Assembly (NCBI RefSeq): GCF_023895975.1
Contig: NZ_JALBWM010000016.1
Location: 1 to 62,342, forward strand
DNA from: Microbulbifer okhotskensis
GTDB lineage: Bacteria > Pseudomonadota > Gammaproteobacteria > Pseudomonadales > Cellvibrionaceae
Length of the DNA stretch: 62,342 nucleotides
Direction of reading: 5' to 3'
Of this stretch, positions 48,534 through 58,587 are shown one piece after another (position 1 is the first letter of the stretch; each line of letters starts with the position of its first letter). The position numbers and the translations under genes were made by a program. A model generated the notes under the pieces. That model saw only the letters and a list, made by a program, of their open reading frames with translations, made no database searches and was not told where the DNA came from.

Positions 48534-49970
48534 ATGATTCGCCATACCAAAATCGTAGCAACTCTGGGCCCCGGCACGGACAAGCCTCGCGTAATTGAAG
48601 AAATGGTGCGCGCTGGCGTTAATATTGTACGTCTGAATTTTTCTCACGGGTCGGCAGAGGACCACCGCCATCGCGTGACTGAGGTGCGCAACGCCGCTGA
48701 GGCACAGGGAAAAACGGTCGCAGTATTGGGCGATCTGCAAGGGCCAAAAATTCGTATTGCACGTTTTTCCAAGGGCAGTGTACTGCTAGAAAACAATGAT
48801 GAATTTACCCTAGACCTGGATTGCCCGGCGGATGGTGGGGATGAGCACCGTGTTAGTGTGGATTACCCTAGCCTGATCAGAGATTGCGAGTCCGGTAATA
48901 TTCTTCTGCTTGATGATGGCAAGATTCGCATGGAGGTCACTGGTACCACCCCAAGTAAGCTGTACTGTCGTGTGTTACAGGGCGGTAAGCTGTCGAACAA
49001 CAAAGGTATTAACCTGCTGGGAGGGGGATTGTCTGCTCCGGCACTTACAGAGAAAGACTACCGGGATATCAAGCTGGCAGCAGAGCTTGAGGTCGACTTT
49101 CTCGCGGTCAGCTTTCCCCGTTGTGCGGAGGATCTTGAGACCGCTCGTAAGGCAATGGAAGAGGCCGGTAGTCAGGCAGCGATCGTTGCCAAGATTGAGC
49201 GTGCGGAAGCGGTTGCCGACGATGAGCAAATGGATAGTCTGATACAGGCATCCGACGCCATTATGGTTGCGCGCGGAGACCTGGGAGTAGAAATTGGTGA
49301 TCCGGCACTGGTGGGAGTTCAGAAAAAGTTGATCAATCGTGCTAACGCGTTGAATCGCGGTGTGATCACGGCGACTCAAATGATGGAGTCTATGATTGTT
49401 AGCCCAACGCCGACCCGAGCAGAAGTGATGGATGTCGCCAATGCGGTGCTCGATGGCACCGACGCAGTAATGCTGTCGGCGGAAACGGCAGCGGGGGATT
49501 ACCCGGTCGCTGCTGTTGAATCCATGAGTGAAGTGATTATCGGAGCTGAGCAGTATTTAGGCAGTGTGCCTTACACAGCTGACGACCATGCCTCCTCACC
49601 GCTGGTCGATACAGTAATTGCTCAAGCTGCTATTGAAGTGGCGACCAGAGTGGAAAACCTCTGTGCGGTGGCAGCACTGACGGAGTCCGGGCGTACTCCG
49701 AGAATGATGTCCCGTGCAAATACCCGTTTGCCGATCTATGCACTTACCCGACACCCACGTATCGCACGCCAGTTGGTATTACTTCGCGGAGTTGAGCCAG
49801 TGAGCTTTGACCCGGCCTCGGTGCCGTTGGGACATCTGACCGAGGCTGTCATCGAAGTCTTAAACTCGCGGATTGATCTGCAAAAAGGTCAGCGTGTGCT
49901 TATTACTCAGGGGGAGCGTCTCAATGTCGGTGGACATACTAACTCTATGCGGATCAAAGAGATCGAGTAG
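48534..49970 (+). CDS. pyk: Pyruvate kinase
   Basis: The 478-aa product has HTKIVATLGPGTDKP at the N-terminus, NIVRLNFSHGSAEDH, the signature IVAKIERAEAV, MVARGDLGVEIG and the active MMESMIVSPTPTRAEVMDVANAVLDGTDAVMLS region. The length fits the PykA type. It closes the cluster; pgk, gpm and eno are elsewhere. A 120-base gap separates it from gap. Confidence 0.95.
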   Translation: MIRHTKIVATLGPGTDKPRVIEEMVRAGVNIVRLNFSHGSAEDHRHRVTEVRNAAEAQGKTVAVLGDLQGPKIRIARFSKGSVLLENNDEFTLDLDCPADGGDEHRVSVDYPSLIRDCESGNILLLDDGKIRMEVTGTTPSKLYCRVLQGGKLSNNKGINLLGGGLSAPALTEKDYRDIKLAAELEVDFLAVSFPRCAEDLETARKAMEEAGSQAAIVAKIERAEAVADDEQMDSLIQASDAIMVARGDLGVEIGDPALVGVQKKLINRANALNRGVITATQMMESMIVSPTPTRAEVMDVANAVLDGTDAVMLSAETAAGDYPVAAVESMSEVIIGAEQYLGSVPYTADDHASSPLVDTVIAQAAIEVATRVENLCAVAALTESGRTPRMMSRANTRLPIYALTRHPRIARQLVLLRGVEPVSFDPASVPLGHLTEAVIEVLNSRIDLQKGQRVLITQGERLNVGGHTNSMRIKEIE

Positions 49971-50014
49971 AGTTTTACCGCGAGAGCCCACCGCGTACCA
50001 GCAGGCTATTGAAT

Positions 50015-50036
50015 GAGGCCTTCGTTGGCTTTTTTA
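50015..50036 (+). terminator. Probable terminator after pyk
   Basis: GAGGCC pairs with GGCTTT (two G-T pairs), loop TTCGTT, then a T-run, 45 bases past the stop codon. Confidence 0.5.
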
Positions 50037-50223
50037 ATCCGGGTTTGTGGCGTATGCCGGCAACCCCTCGCCGACCAGTCAAGCACTTACGGGCCTGACT
50101 GGAGGCCCGAACATCCCTGTTTGGGCTATTATGTATATTTTTTGGTCTGTAACCTTGCTTGGGCTTTACCGTCTTGATGCCCCAGTATTCCTCCGCCCCT
50201 GCCTCCGCACAAGGGTTTTAAAT

Positions 50224-50239
50224 TGTGATTGATGTCACA
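50224..50239. promoter_or_regulatory. CRP/Vfr-type binding site
   Basis: TGTGATTGATGTCACA is a perfect TGTGA-N6-TCACA dyad, the consensus of cAMP receptor proteins. It lies 715 bases before the rhs ATG, so which transcript it serves is unclear. Confidence 0.6.
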
Positions 50240-50954
50240 GTTTTATGCTTAACCATTTTTTTAGCTACTTTGCTTTTCCCAATAAATTATTTTTATTGAT
50301 GCCAGTTTGTTGATTTTCCTCTCACGTCACCGCAGTGAATTTTGGCATTGATTGCACAATAATTGTCCTGCTTGGGGGGTGGAAAAATAGCCTATTTTTA
50401 TGAATGCGTACCGACTGGGATTTGAAATTAGAAAAATATTTGCCAGCAAACCGAAATATTTTTCATTATGATAGCTTTCCACGTTTTTTATTGCCCCATC
50501 CTTTTTTGTTTAACATTTCCTGCCTATCGTCATTTTCAGATTTGCGGTAACCTCGTCAAATAGATCTCAATCCTGTGTTTTATCTGGCGCCATAAGAGAT
50601 TTTCGGTGCTCCTGAGAGAAGATGGAACCCAGGATCTAGTCATTATTATTCTGCTAGCAAGGCCGCCTTTAAACTTGTTTATTTCAGTAGCGAACCAACT
50701 ATTTGGAGCGCCTCTATTAGAACAGTAATGGGGAGGGCTGTTGTCAGCGGTATCGTCTCAATGACAAATGGGGTCAATGTGGAACTCCTGTTATTGCAAA
50801 GGGATTCCTGTAAACAGAGAGTGAATTACGAAGAAAGTCGATTTGCTCAAACAGTATAAAAATACTCTAGGGAATCTCTGAGCCCCCAAACTGATCGGGG
50901 TTGAATCAGGTATTCGTTAGATCTGGATAGACGTGAGCGTTTGAAGGAATATCC

Positions 50955-53900
50955 ATGCAGCTACGTATTGAGAACAAGCAAGGCATCGAGTATGTGGCGA
51001 GAGTTGGCTGGGTATACCAGATGGGTATTCCCATGCAAGTCGATGCCAGCCACTTGCTCTCGATGTTTAAAGATGCCGTTATTCAGGAGATTTACGAGCA
51101 CTTTTTTAGCTTGGGAGGCAGCTCTTGTAATGTGCTCAGCACCAGTATTCAGTCCACTGTCTCAGGGGCTATTTTTCTGGGGCCACTCTCTGAACCCCCA
51201 GGACATCTGTCTTTGTATGAGCGGGAAATCTACCGGGCTTTAGTTCAGAATCGCCTGATTATCGAAGAAGCCCCTGTCGCGGCTGCAGCAATTGCCGATA
51301 AGCAGTCTGACTTGATCGCCAAGATCCGTATGGGTTTGCAACAAATTATCGCCCAGGAACGCGCTGAGGCAGCACAGATCCAGCAGCGCCACGAACAGCG
51401 CTCCACGCTGGAAAAGGTGGGTGCCTATATCGATCGTGGCGCCACCGGTCTGGGCAATGCCGCCTGGGGCTTGGCGGTATGGAGTAAAGATGTACTGGAA
51501 GTAGCGCAACTGCTGAATCCTATACGCCAGTCCCATCGGTTGGGTACGGCGACCACCGACTATTTTCTGCATGATAAGAGCTTTGCCGAGTCCGGCGAAG
51601 AGTATTTATCTGTAGTACAAAAGGAAGTAGTTGATGTTCTCGGTTTCGACCCCTCAAAAATCACCAAACAGCAACTAGAACTCGCCGTTGAAGTCACCCA
51701 GCTGGTCTACGATGAGCCGGCCCTGCGCGATAGTATCTACCGATTCGCCCAGGATTATGTCAAAGCTCAGCACAGTCTGGAGCTTACGGAAATGGCCGGC
51801 GGCGGTGCCTTTGAAGTAATTCTTACGATTGTGTTGGCGGCAGTGACCGGTGGTGCTGGCGCAGTGATTTCTCTGGCTAAAAATGCACGTCTGTTGAAGG
51901 CTTTCCGGGGTATTGGCGATCTAATGCTGGATTTTGCCAAGCTCAAAAAACAACGCAAGTTACTGGCTAAAAAACAGGGGGGCAATGCCAAAGGCAATAG
52001 TTTCTCTGATCTCAGTTCCTCAGAAGCGGCGGCACCCTCAGCTTTCAGTGGAGCTTCGTCGAGCAGTTCCAGCTCGGGTGGGGGCTCGAACTCTAGTAGT
52101 AACAGTCAAAGCGGCAACAGTCAAAGTAGCAGCAGTGAAGCCAGCAGTGGCCAGAGCAGTCCAGCCAGTGGCAGTAGTAGTCCCAGTAAATCCAGCGAGC
52201 CGGACAAAACCAATAGCGATACCGGGGAAAACCAGAACGGCGATACCTCCCAGTGCAATGCTAACGCCTGTGAAGGCGGAGAGCCGATCAACTTAAAAAC
52301 CGGTGAAGAGCGCCTTACCCTGGTGGATACGGTACTGGATGGCCCACTGCCATTAACTGTAGCGCGTACCTACCGCAGCAGTAACGCCACGGACTTTGGT
52401 CTGGGCCATGGCTGGACTCACACATTAAATGAACGCCTGGTATGGCGCCCGGGCAAACCGGTACAGTTCCACGATGCCGAAGGGCGGGTAATCAGCCTGC
52501 CGACACCGGGAGACAGCGGTCGCAGCCATAATGTGGTGGAGCAGTTAACACTCACTCGCGTCAATGATGAGCACTGGATTATTGCTCCCTACGGGGCCCC
52601 CAACGGAGTGCAAAAGCACTTCAAAGCTACTGGTGATAAAGGCGCGCTCAAGCTCGCCGAGATCCGCGACGGCTACGGCAACTACTACCTGTTCCACTAT
52701 ATCGACGAACGCCTGATCTGCATTGAAAGCAGTCTTGGCGAAGCCCTGCATATCAGCCCCCCAGAAGGGCAGGCCAGTAGCCATCGTATCGGTGAACTGA
52801 AAAAAGAAACCCGCGATGGCCGCATCAAAGTACTGGCCCAATACGAATACAGCGATGAAGGCGATCTGATCAAAGCCACCGATGCGGATGGATTCAGCGA
52901 GCAGTATGAATACCGCCAGCATGTTATTTCCAAGCGCACCCTGAAAACCGGCTACCGTTTCCACTTTGAATGGGACGCCGAAGGCCCCGCTGCCCGCTGT
53001 ACGCGCCAATGGGGTGATCCCATCGGTGGCCAGGATACCTACAACTACCAGTTCGCCTGGGATGACGATGGCAAGGGCGTCACCGTTACTGATACCCGAG
53101 GCGGTCAGGAACGCTATCGCTTTAACGACCGCGCCCTGCCCATTTATCATCGCGACCCAGAAGGGGCGGAAACACTTTACAGCTACAACGACCTGGGCCA
53201 AGTCACCAAAGTGCAGCTGCCCAGCGATGATGGCCGCCTGCGCGAAGAAATTTATCACTACGACGAGCAGGGTCGCCTGAGCCAAAAGACCGATGCCAGC
53301 GGCAACAGCCACCGTATCGAATACAATAGCGAAGGCCTGCCCGCAAAAGTGACCGACCCTGCCGGCAACTCCTGGCAGCGCCGCTACAACAAAAATGGCC
53401 AGATCGTAGGTACCGAAGATCCGCTGGGTAATAGCACCCAGTACGGCTATAACCCCGTGGGCCTGATCGGCAGTGTCACCGACCCCCTAGGCAACACCAC
53501 TCGCTATCTGTGGAACCCCGAAGGTAAACTTGCCGCGGTTAAAGATCCCCTGGGCCGCGCCCAGCACTATCGCTACGACGGCGCCCGCCGCCTGGCAGAG
53601 GTGCAACACGCCCCGGGCCAAATCACCCGCTATGAATACGACGCCCAGGATCGCATTCATGCAGTTACTACCCCAGACGGCGCCCGCACCCAATACAGCT
53701 ACAACCCCCAAGGGCTGCTTGCCGAAGTTACCGACTCGGAAGGCCGCAGCACCTGTTATGCCTACGACGGCCTCAGTCAGGTAAAAACCCGCACCAACCC
53801 GGACGGCAGCCGCCTCGAATACCACTACGACGGCGAGCGCAATCTCATTGGCCTGACCAATGAAAATGGTGAGCGCTACCAGCTGAAATACGACCTGAAC

Positions 53901-55949
53901 GAGCGCCTGATTGAAGAAGTCGGCTTTGATGGCCGCGTTACCCGCTACGCCTATAACCGTGCCGGCCATCTGGTCAGCTCCAGAGCGGTCACGGATACGG
54001 AGAGCGGCAAGGGTATAGACACCCTCTTTGAGCGTGACCCTTTCGGCAGGCTGCTGGAAGAAGTCACCCCGGATGGCATGACCAACTTCCGCTACAACCG
54101 CAGCGGACAGTTAACCGAAGCGGAAAATACTCACCGCAAACTGCGCTGGGAATACGATGCTAACGGCCGCGTAACGGCAGACTGGCAAGGCAAAGAAAAG
54201 CTCAGCCACCAATACGATGCCGCCGGCAATCGCACTGCCACCACCTTGCCCGATGGTGAAGTACTCAACTTCGCCTTCAACCCCGCCGGCCAATTCCAAA
54301 GCCTGCACCGCCGCCCAGTGGGCAGTGATACCGACCAGCTGATTACCCATATCAGCCACGATGAACAGGGTCGGGAAACTGAGCGCCAACACGGCAATGG
54401 GTTGGAAAGCCAAAGGGACTACGACCCCCAGGGCCGCCTACAAAAGCTACGCCTAGGGAAAATCGGTAGTCCAGTATCAGACCCTACTCAGGACTCAATC
54501 CCAATCCTGGAACGCGGCTACCAATACAACAAAGCTGGCCAGATCGCCAAAATTGAAGATAGCCTGCGCGGCACCCGCAGCTATCACTACGACGCCCTCG
54601 ATCGCCTTACCCAGGTAGACGGCCCCAACCCCGAACATTTTGTGCACGACCCCGCACACAATATTCTTGCTGCCGCCAACTCAAAGGATGAAGCAAAACA
54701 GCAGGCCAGCACCACCGAAACCAAAGGCAACCGCCTCGCCTTCCGTGGCGATACCCACTACCGCTACGATATCCACGGCAATCGTATCGCCGAGCTGCGC
54801 GGAAAAGGGCAAAAGCTACAAACCCGCTACCACTACAACAGCCGCCAACAGTTGGTGCGGGTTGAAAAGCTTAAGGTGGAAGAAGGCGCAGAGCAGCTTC
54901 AGCAAGAGATTCACTACCAGTACGACCCACTGGGTCGCCGTATTGGTAAAGCGGCAAACAGTGAACAAACCGACTTCCTCTGGGATGGCGATGTCCTGCT
55001 CCGTGAAAATAAAGCGGATATCCACACCCAACAAGACCTGAATACCCGCACCTACTACTTCGAGCCGGGTACCTTTAAGCCGGTTGCGCTTAAAGAAGGC
55101 ACACAAGAAAAAGAGCAGGTCTACCACTACCATCTGGATCACCTGGGAACGCCTGATACCCTTACCAACCAAGAGGGTGAAGTGGTCTGGAGTGTTGCCT
55201 ATAAGAGCTATGGCAATATTGCCTTAGCCCATGAAAATCAGATAGAGCAACCGATCCGCTTCCAGGGACAGTACTTCGATGAAGAGACAGGGCTGCACTA
55301 CAACCGGTTTAGGTACTATGATCCGCAAGTAGGGGAGTTTACTCAGCAGGATCCGATTGGGTTGTTGGGTGGGGTTAATAATTATCGATACGTTTTGAGC
55401 CCGGTTTCATGGGTTGATCCTTATGGGCTAACTAGTAAGGATTGCCCCCCAGTAAAACTACTCCCTCCTCCAAATGATCCAGGCGCGATGCTAAATTCGG
55501 ATGGTGTCTCTGTGATCGTTGATGAAGCATCATATCTTGAGTATTTTGTTCAAAAAGACCCTGCTGGAAATCCATTATTTGATAAGGATGGTAGTTACTT
55601 AATGAGTAGGGAAGCAGCTTTGCCGCCTGGTAAATATGTGACATTCACCGAAGATATTGAGGGTATGAATATAGTTGAGGCCAGAAAAGCTACAGGAACA
55701 TATTCTGTGCCAGGCCGAGAGGATTATAGGGCATATGAAGGGACTAACTATCGAATTGATATAGATTTCTCTGATAATAAGGATATTCTGCAGATTCCAG
55801 GGAAAGACCCTTCTTATTTGAATGATATTGGTGGTCCTAGGGCTGTCGGAGGTGCGCGACAGCGTACAACGAAAGATTGGGTGACTATAGGGGATAAGGT
55901 ACAAGGAGTCACGCGACTTGATCCACCCGTAAGACCAACTCCGGAGTAG
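50955..55949 (+). CDS. Rhs polymorphic toxin, intact, 1664 aa
   Basis: The ATG follows GAAGGAAT. Residues 1-350 form a non-PAAR N-terminus with helical segments and one hydrophobic stretch (FEVILTIVLAAVTGGAGAVISLA near 277-300). A Ser/Gly/Asn-rich linker spans about 355-435. The DUF6531-type cap begins at GGEPINLKTGEERL, then many YD repeats (e.g. YRYDGARRLAEV). The Rhs core ends with RFRYYDPQVGEFTQQDPIGLLGG and DPYGL at 1488-1492. The last 172 residues are variable and AT-rich in DNA: the presumed toxin. No signal peptide, VgrG or T6SS gene is near. The toxin activity is not recognised. Confidence 0.93.
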   Translation: MQLRIENKQGIEYVARVGWVYQMGIPMQVDASHLLSMFKDAVIQEIYEHFFSLGGSSCNVLSTSIQSTVSGAIFLGPLSEPPGHLSLYEREIYRALVQNRLIIEEAPVAAAAIADKQSDLIAKIRMGLQQIIAQERAEAAQIQQRHEQRSTLEKVGAYIDRGATGLGNAAWGLAVWSKDVLEVAQLLNPIRQSHRLGTATTDYFLHDKSFAESGEEYLSVVQKEVVDVLGFDPSKITKQQLELAVEVTQLVYDEPALRDSIYRFAQDYVKAQHSLELTEMAGGGAFEVILTIVLAAVTGGAGAVISLAKNARLLKAFRGIGDLMLDFAKLKKQRKLLAKKQGGNAKGNSFSDLSSSEAAAPSAFSGASSSSSSSGGGSNSSSNSQSGNSQSSSSEASSGQSSPASGSSSPSKSSEPDKTNSDTGENQNGDTSQCNANACEGGEPINLKTGEERLTLVDTVLDGPLPLTVARTYRSSNATDFGLGHGWTHTLNERLVWRPGKPVQFHDAEGRVISLPTPGDSGRSHNVVEQLTLTRVNDEHWIIAPYGAPNGVQKHFKATGDKGALKLAEIRDGYGNYYLFHYIDERLICIESSLGEALHISPPEGQASSHRIGELKKETRDGRIKVLAQYEYSDEGDLIKATDADGFSEQYEYRQHVISKRTLKTGYRFHFEWDAEGPAARCTRQWGDPIGGQDTYNYQFAWDDDGKGVTVTDTRGGQERYRFNDRALPIYHRDPEGAETLYSYNDLGQVTKVQLPSDDGRLREEIYHYDEQGRLSQKTDASGNSHRIEYNSEGLPAKVTDPAGNSWQRRYNKNGQIVGTEDPLGNSTQYGYNPVGLIGSVTDPLGNTTRYLWNPEGKLAAVKDPLGRAQHYRYDGARRLAEVQHAPGQITRYEYDAQDRIHAVTTPDGARTQYSYNPQGLLAEVTDSEGRSTCYAYDGLSQVKTRTNPDGSRLEYHYDGERNLIGLTNENGERYQLKYDLNERLIEEVGFDGRVTRYAYNRAGHLVSSRAVTDTESGKGIDTLFERDPFGRLLEEVTPDGMTNFRYNRSGQLTEAENTHRKLRWEYDANGRVTADWQGKEKLSHQYDAAGNRTATTLPDGEVLNFAFNPAGQFQSLHRRPVGSDTDQLITHISHDEQGRETERQHGNGLESQRDYDPQGRLQKLRLGKIGSPVSDPTQDSIPILERGYQYNKAGQIAKIEDSLRGTRSYHYDALDRLTQVDGPNPEHFVHDPAHNILAAANSKDEAKQQASTTETKGNRLAFRGDTHYRYDIHGNRIAELRGKGQKLQTRYHYNSRQQLVRVEKLKVEEGAEQLQQEIHYQYDPLGRRIGKAANSEQTDFLWDGDVLLRENKADIHTQQDLNTRTYYFEPGTFKPVALKEGTQEKEQVYHYHLDHLGTPDTLTNQEGEVVWSVAYKSYGNIALAHENQIEQPIRFQGQYFDEETGLHYNRFRYYDPQVGEFTQQDPIGLLGGVNNYRYVLSPVSWVDPYGLTSKDCPPVKLLPPPNDPGAMLNSDGVSVIVDEASYLEYFVQKDPAGNPLFDKDGSYLMSREAALPPGKYVTFTEDIEGMNIVEARKATGTYSVPGREDYRAYEGTNYRIDIDFSDNKDILQIPGKDPSYLNDIGGPRAVGGARQRTTKDWVTIGDKVQGVTRLDPPVRPTPE

Positions 55950-55951
55950 TT

Positions 55952-56383
55952 ATGAATAATATTGTAAAAAACCTAAAGGATCTTTTAGAGGGCAATTACA
56001 AATATGTCAAAAACACAAAGCTTGAAGAGTTTAAGGAATACGATGACTTTAAAAAGAGGTTCGTAATTGTCTCAAGTACGAAAGCTATTCTGGAGGCATT
56101 TCATGAAGTCTATAAGAGTATTGATGAAAGGTTCTTGCCAGGTTTTTTCTGGCTTGCCTCTTCATACAATATCCACTTATATAAACTGTTACCGAGAGTA
56201 CTTTCAGATAAATTATCTGAGGAGAAAAAAAAGAGGTATTTAGAGAGTTGCCTCAATAAGTTTGACATATGGCCTAAAAGTACATTTGCTTCATATTCTG
56301 ATAAAGAAAGAGCCGAAATTTTAAACTATGCAAATAATCATGGAGTTGCTCTTACCGATCAAGCATTAAAGGTTTTGGCTTAA
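55952..56383 (+). CDS. Putative immunity protein of the intact Rhs toxin
   Basis: This 143-aa, Lys/Glu-rich helical protein begins two bases after the rhs stop. Its AT-rich base composition contrasts with the GC-rich rhs core and matches the toxin tip. I recognise no family. Position, size and composition are those of a cognate immunity gene, which would protect the cell from the 172-aa Rhs tip. No signal peptide is present, so it would act in the cytoplasm. Confidence 0.7.
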   Translation: MNNIVKNLKDLLEGNYKYVKNTKLEEFKEYDDFKKRFVIVSSTKAILEAFHEVYKSIDERFLPGFFWLASSYNIHLYKLLPRVLSDKLSEEKKKRYLESCLNKFDIWPKSTFASYSDKERAEILNYANNHGVALTDQALKVLA

Positions 56384-56570
56384 GAGAATTTCTCGAGATG
56401 ATAGAGAGACTAGGGTGCTCAAAGAGATAAGGATAGTGGATTGTGGAGAATGTTCTTCTGGATAACCACAGTTTCAAAATAGATTCTGACTGTGTTGTCA
56501 GCACAATATTCATATGATTTCTAACTGATTTAGCATTTAGGAGTTGTGAAACGCCAATATCGATGATGGC

Positions 56571-57845
56571 TTGCGTAGAAACCGCAGCTACGACAATGAC
56601 GTTCTGAATCGCCTCACCCAGGTTGATGGCCCCAACCCAGAATATTTTGTACACGACCCCGCACACAATATTCTGGCTGCCGCCAACTCAAAGGATGAAG
56701 CTAAACAGCAAGCCAGTGCTACAGAAATAAAAGGCAATCGCCTAGCCTTCCGTGGAGACACTCACTACCGCTACGATATCCACGGCAACCGCATTGCCGA
56801 GCTGCGTGGTAAAGGGCAGAAGCTTCAAACCCGCTACCACTACAACAGCCGCCAGCAGTTGGTGCGGGTTGAAAAGCTTAAGGTGGAAGAAGGGGTAGAG
56901 CAGCTTCAGCAAGAGATTCACTACCAATACGACCCACTGGGCCGCCGTATTGGTAAAGCGGCAAACAATGAAAAAACCGACTTCCTCTGGGATGGCGATG
57001 TCCTGCTGCGTGAAAAAAAGGCTGATATCCACACCCAACAGGATCTAAAAACTCGGACTTACTATTTCGAACCGGGTACGTTTAACCCCGTTGCGCTGAA
57101 AGAAGATGAGCAGTTTTATCACTACCATCTGGACCATCTGGACCATCTGGATCATCTGGGAACGCCTGATACCCTGACCAATCAGGAGGGTGAAGTAGTT
57201 TGGAGTGTTGCTTATAAGAGTTATGGCAATATCGCTTTAGCCCATGAGAATCAAATAGAGCAACCTATTCGTTTCCAGGGGCAGTACTTCGATGAAGAGA
57301 CTGGACTACATTACAATCGGTTTAGGTACTATGATCCGCAGGTAGGAGAGTTTACTCAGCAGGATCCGATTGGGTTGTTGGGTGGGGTTAATAACTATCA
57401 GTATGCTCTAAATCCTATCCTATGGATTGATCCTTATGGGTTGAGTAATTTAAAAGGCGTTGACTTTACTGGATCATCAGATCTTTTTCCTATAGCAGAA
57501 GACGGGCAATCTAATATTGTTAAAATTCAGTTGCAGGGTAATCGTTATGGAGATTTTAAGCAGGCGAATATTGCTGGAGGTTTCGGGAAGACAGGAAAAT
57601 CACATCCCGAAGGGTATACTTGGCATCATCTGGATGATTATGATCCCGTAACTAATACATCTACAATGCAGCTTGTCTCTCGCGATGCACATGAAGCAAC
57701 GTATCCACATATGGGATCTGTTAAACAATTTCAGGATGCACATGGTGTTAAATATGAAACAAAAGAAGCGCGTGCTCTAGCTAAAGAGTTAAATGGTGCT
57801 GCTTTATCTGAAGTGACGACGTCTTGTAAAAAAGAAAAATTTTGA
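56571..57845 (+). pseudogene. Displaced Rhs-core fragment with WHH nuclease toxin (orphan module)
   Basis: The open frame of 424 codons starts at a TTG inside Rhs-core homology; in-frame homology begins some 20 bases upstream after a TGA. Residues 1-291 repeat the end of the intact Rhs core (from the RLTQVDGPNPE segment through DPYGL). Residues 292-424 are a different tip ending in YTWHHLDDYDPVTNTSTMQLV and HMGSVKQFQDAHG, typical of WHH nucleases of the HNH/EndoVII group. Relative to the intact copy there are two extra HLD triplets and a small deletion. It lacks the N-terminus and most YD repeats, so it is probably a silent cassette that can recombine onto the full-length rhs. Confidence 0.85.
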
Positions 57846-57856
57846 GGGTGAGTTAA

Positions 57857-58327
57857 ATGTTTAATAAAAATCAGGTTGTAATTGATGATGATTTTTTGTG
57901 TCTGACATTGGATAATTTCTCTTATCTTGATTGGGCGGGCGAGCTGGAAATTGAATCTGAAAGGATAGATGGGAGTGATTCAGAATTTGATGGTTTCTTA
58001 GCGTCCTGTAATTTTTTTTTGGCGCATAAGGATGAAATAGAAAGTTTATTGGTGATAGTAGCATCTAACTACTATTTAAAAAATGTGCTCCCCAAAAAAG
58101 ATCGGTATGAGGATGTTTTCGATATACGTCTTGATGAATTAGGTAAGTCTGAAGATATAAAAAAGCTTATAAGGTTGAAGAAGATTTATATTGATTTAGA
58201 AAAAAGAGAAGCCGAAAGTTTAGGTTTTTTATTTAACTGTAAATGGGACCCTGAGCACGGATTTGGTGTCAAGTTGATGAGTTTGACTGAGTGCGAAACT
58301 GGTGGTGCGGACGTTGCATTTAGCTGA
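57857..58327 (+). CDS. Putative immunity protein of the WHH nuclease module
   Basis: The 156-aa acidic protein starts 11 bases after the toxin module, behind GAGGGTGAG. The end has CKWDPEHGFGVKLMS, a motif I associate with DUF6985-like and related immunity proteins, but this assignment is tentative. AT-rich composition again contrasts with the rhs core. It should neutralise the WHH nuclease tip. Confidence 0.7.
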   Translation: MFNKNQVVIDDDFLCLTLDNFSYLDWAGELEIESERIDGSDSEFDGFLASCNFFLAHKDEIESLLVIVASNYYLKNVLPKKDRYEDVFDIRLDELGKSEDIKKLIRLKKIYIDLEKREAESLGFLFNCKWDPEHGFGVKLMSLTECETGGADVAFS

Positions 58328-58463
58328 ATTTATAAGGAGCTTTCATTGGGCTGGCCATTTTCCAGAATGTCATCAGGCTGAGAGGTTAAAAAAGTAACAG
58401 GAGCATTCTTGGGTGCCCATAGATTTAGGGGTAAAAAATAGTTGGCTATTTTTCTCGCAGAGG

Positions 58464-58587
58464 TGCAGATTGGGACATCCATAGATTGGAGAGGGGCGCC
58501 AGCAATGAAGCTACCCCCCCCCTCTGGCGGCTCTTTCTTTTTGGCTTTGAGGTAAAGGAGCTGAAATGCTGGGAATTGCTAGTTGGA
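58464..58587. repeat. 124-bp tandem repeat, copy 1
   Basis: Copy 1 begins TGCAGATTGGGACATCCATA and ends before the second copy. It holds a terminator-like hairpin (CGCCAG at 58497-58502, CTGGCG at 58524-58529, with more outer pairs) followed by TCTTTCTTTTT, and a run of nine C in the loop. Confidence 0.85.

Larger units (their letters stand above)
49971..50954. other. Long intergenic region before the rhs locus
   Basis: This 984-base, partly AT-rich stretch holds no supported gene. It contains the pyk terminator, a hairpin CGGGCC/GGCCCG at 50090-50109 without T-run, and a consensus CRP site at 50224. It marks the border between core genes and the accessory rhs region. Confidence 0.6.
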
